From Psettodes erumei (lineage: Eukaryota; Chordata; Actinopteri; Pleuronectiformes; Psettodidae), in assembly GCA_016785225.1 (NCBI GenBank), contig JAFBJZ010000419.1:523648-587647 (forward strand): a stretch of DNA of 64,000 nt, in the 5' to 3' direction. A model generated the notes under the pieces. That model was not told the origin of the DNA and searched no databases. It saw only the letters and a list, made by a program, of their open reading frames with translations. Positions 63,457 to 64,000 of the stretch are shown in pieces. Both the position numbers and the translations under genes were made by a program. Positions within the stretch are counted from its first letter, which is position 1, and each line of letters begins with the position of its first letter.

Positions 63457-64000
63457 TTAGAAGAATTGGTACGTTTTCAGGACAAAACATTTTTGGAGAT
63501 TTTTGGCATTTTGAGACATACTATACTATGTCGTTTTTTTTTCAATTTTGGACATACTGTAATATGACCTTTTTTGACCTTTTTATGCATTTATAAGTCC
63601 TATTATGCTATGGAGTGACTATAAAACAACCTTCTAAGAGGTTTTGGTGCGTTTTCAGGACAAAAAATTTTTGGAGATTTTTGGCATTTTTCGACATACT
63701 ATACTATGTCGTTTTTTTCAATTTTTGGACATACTGTAATATGACCTTTTTTGACCTTTTTATGCATTTATAAGGCCTATTATGCTATGGAGTGACTATA
63801 AAACAACCTTCTAAGAGGTTTTGGTGCGTTTTTAGGGCAAAATATTTTTTGACATTTTTGGCATTTTTCGACATACTATACTATGTCAGTTTTTTTCAAT
63901 TTTTGACATACTGTAATATGACCTTTTTTGTCCTTTTTATGCATTTATAAGGCCCTATTATGCTATGGAGTGACTATAAAACAACCTTCTAAGAGGTTTT
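63457..64000. repeat. Tandem satellite, about 177-bp unit, three copies to the window edge
   Basis: The motif GCGTTTTCAGGACAAAA recurs at about 63471, 63649 and 63826, giving spacings of 178 and 177 bases. The array continues to the last base of the window. Each unit holds GACATACTATACTATGTC and, about 40-45 bases later, the related GACATACTGTAATATGACC, so the unit itself looks like a diverged internal duplication. Adjacent copies differ by few substitutions (GGTACG against GGTGCG, TTTTCAGG against TTTTTAGG), which points to recent expansion. No coding potential. Confidence 0.9.

Larger units (their letters stand above)
62093..64000 (+). other. bmp6: bmp6 intron 5, partial
   Basis: The intron begins with GTAGCA and runs off the window. 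It contains a 70-base CA microsatellite at 62586-62655 and the satellite array from about 63457 onward. The remaining bases show no gene or further exon. Confidence 0.8.

Noticed and set aside
63457..64000. Possible CRISPR-like array
   Set aside because: The repeats are head-to-tail 177-bp monomers without unique spacers, in a vertebrate intron, so this is satellite DNA.

Overview
This is a piece of a ray-finned (teleost) fish nuclear genome. The evidence is vertebrate-type split genes with GT/AG introns, two proteins close to their human counterparts, many (CA)n/(TG)n microsatellites and decayed fish-type transposons. There are no bacterial-style operons, and the long open frames seen outside the exons are chance frames or dinucleotide-repeat translations.

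Layout, all genes on the + strand. (1) About 1-8.3 kb: the 3' five-sixths of pdcd6 (ALG-2, a penta-EF-hand calcium sensor). Exons 2-6 are in the window; exon 1 was not found and is presumed upstream. (2) About 9.8-19.9 kb: four scattered exon-like remnants of a crotonase/enoyl-CoA hydratase-type gene, with frameshifts, a deletion and missing exons, read here as a pseudogene. (3) About 20-23.5 kb: the upstream flank of bmp6. It holds a dense cluster of Smad half-sites built around a perfect GTCTAGAC palindrome, a CG/CA alternating tract, a TATA-like box and a leader with three upstream ORFs. (4) 23,545 to the window end: bmp6 exons 1-5 with a 23.6-kb first intron and a 9.5-kb fourth intron. The visible part covers the signal peptide, the whole propeptide, the RTPR processing site and the first cysteine of the mature ligand. 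The last two exons, carrying the rest of the cystine knot, must lie beyond 64,000.

The introns hold a mariner-type transposase remnant (27.6-27.8 kb, minus strand), a tRNA-like SINE remnant (54.3 kb), an L1-type ORF1 remnant (59.2-59.5 kb), a LINE-type tail fragment (61.2 kb) and, at the right edge, a tandem satellite of about 177 bp that runs off the window.

The two intact genes act in unrelated processes: Ca2+-dependent ESCRT/COPII adaptor function for pdcd6, and secreted TGF-beta-superfamily signalling for bmp6. Their closeness looks like fish synteny rather than functional linkage. I found no wholly new system. The most interesting items are the Smad-palindrome cluster upstream of bmp6, the crotonase pseudogene and the intronic satellite.
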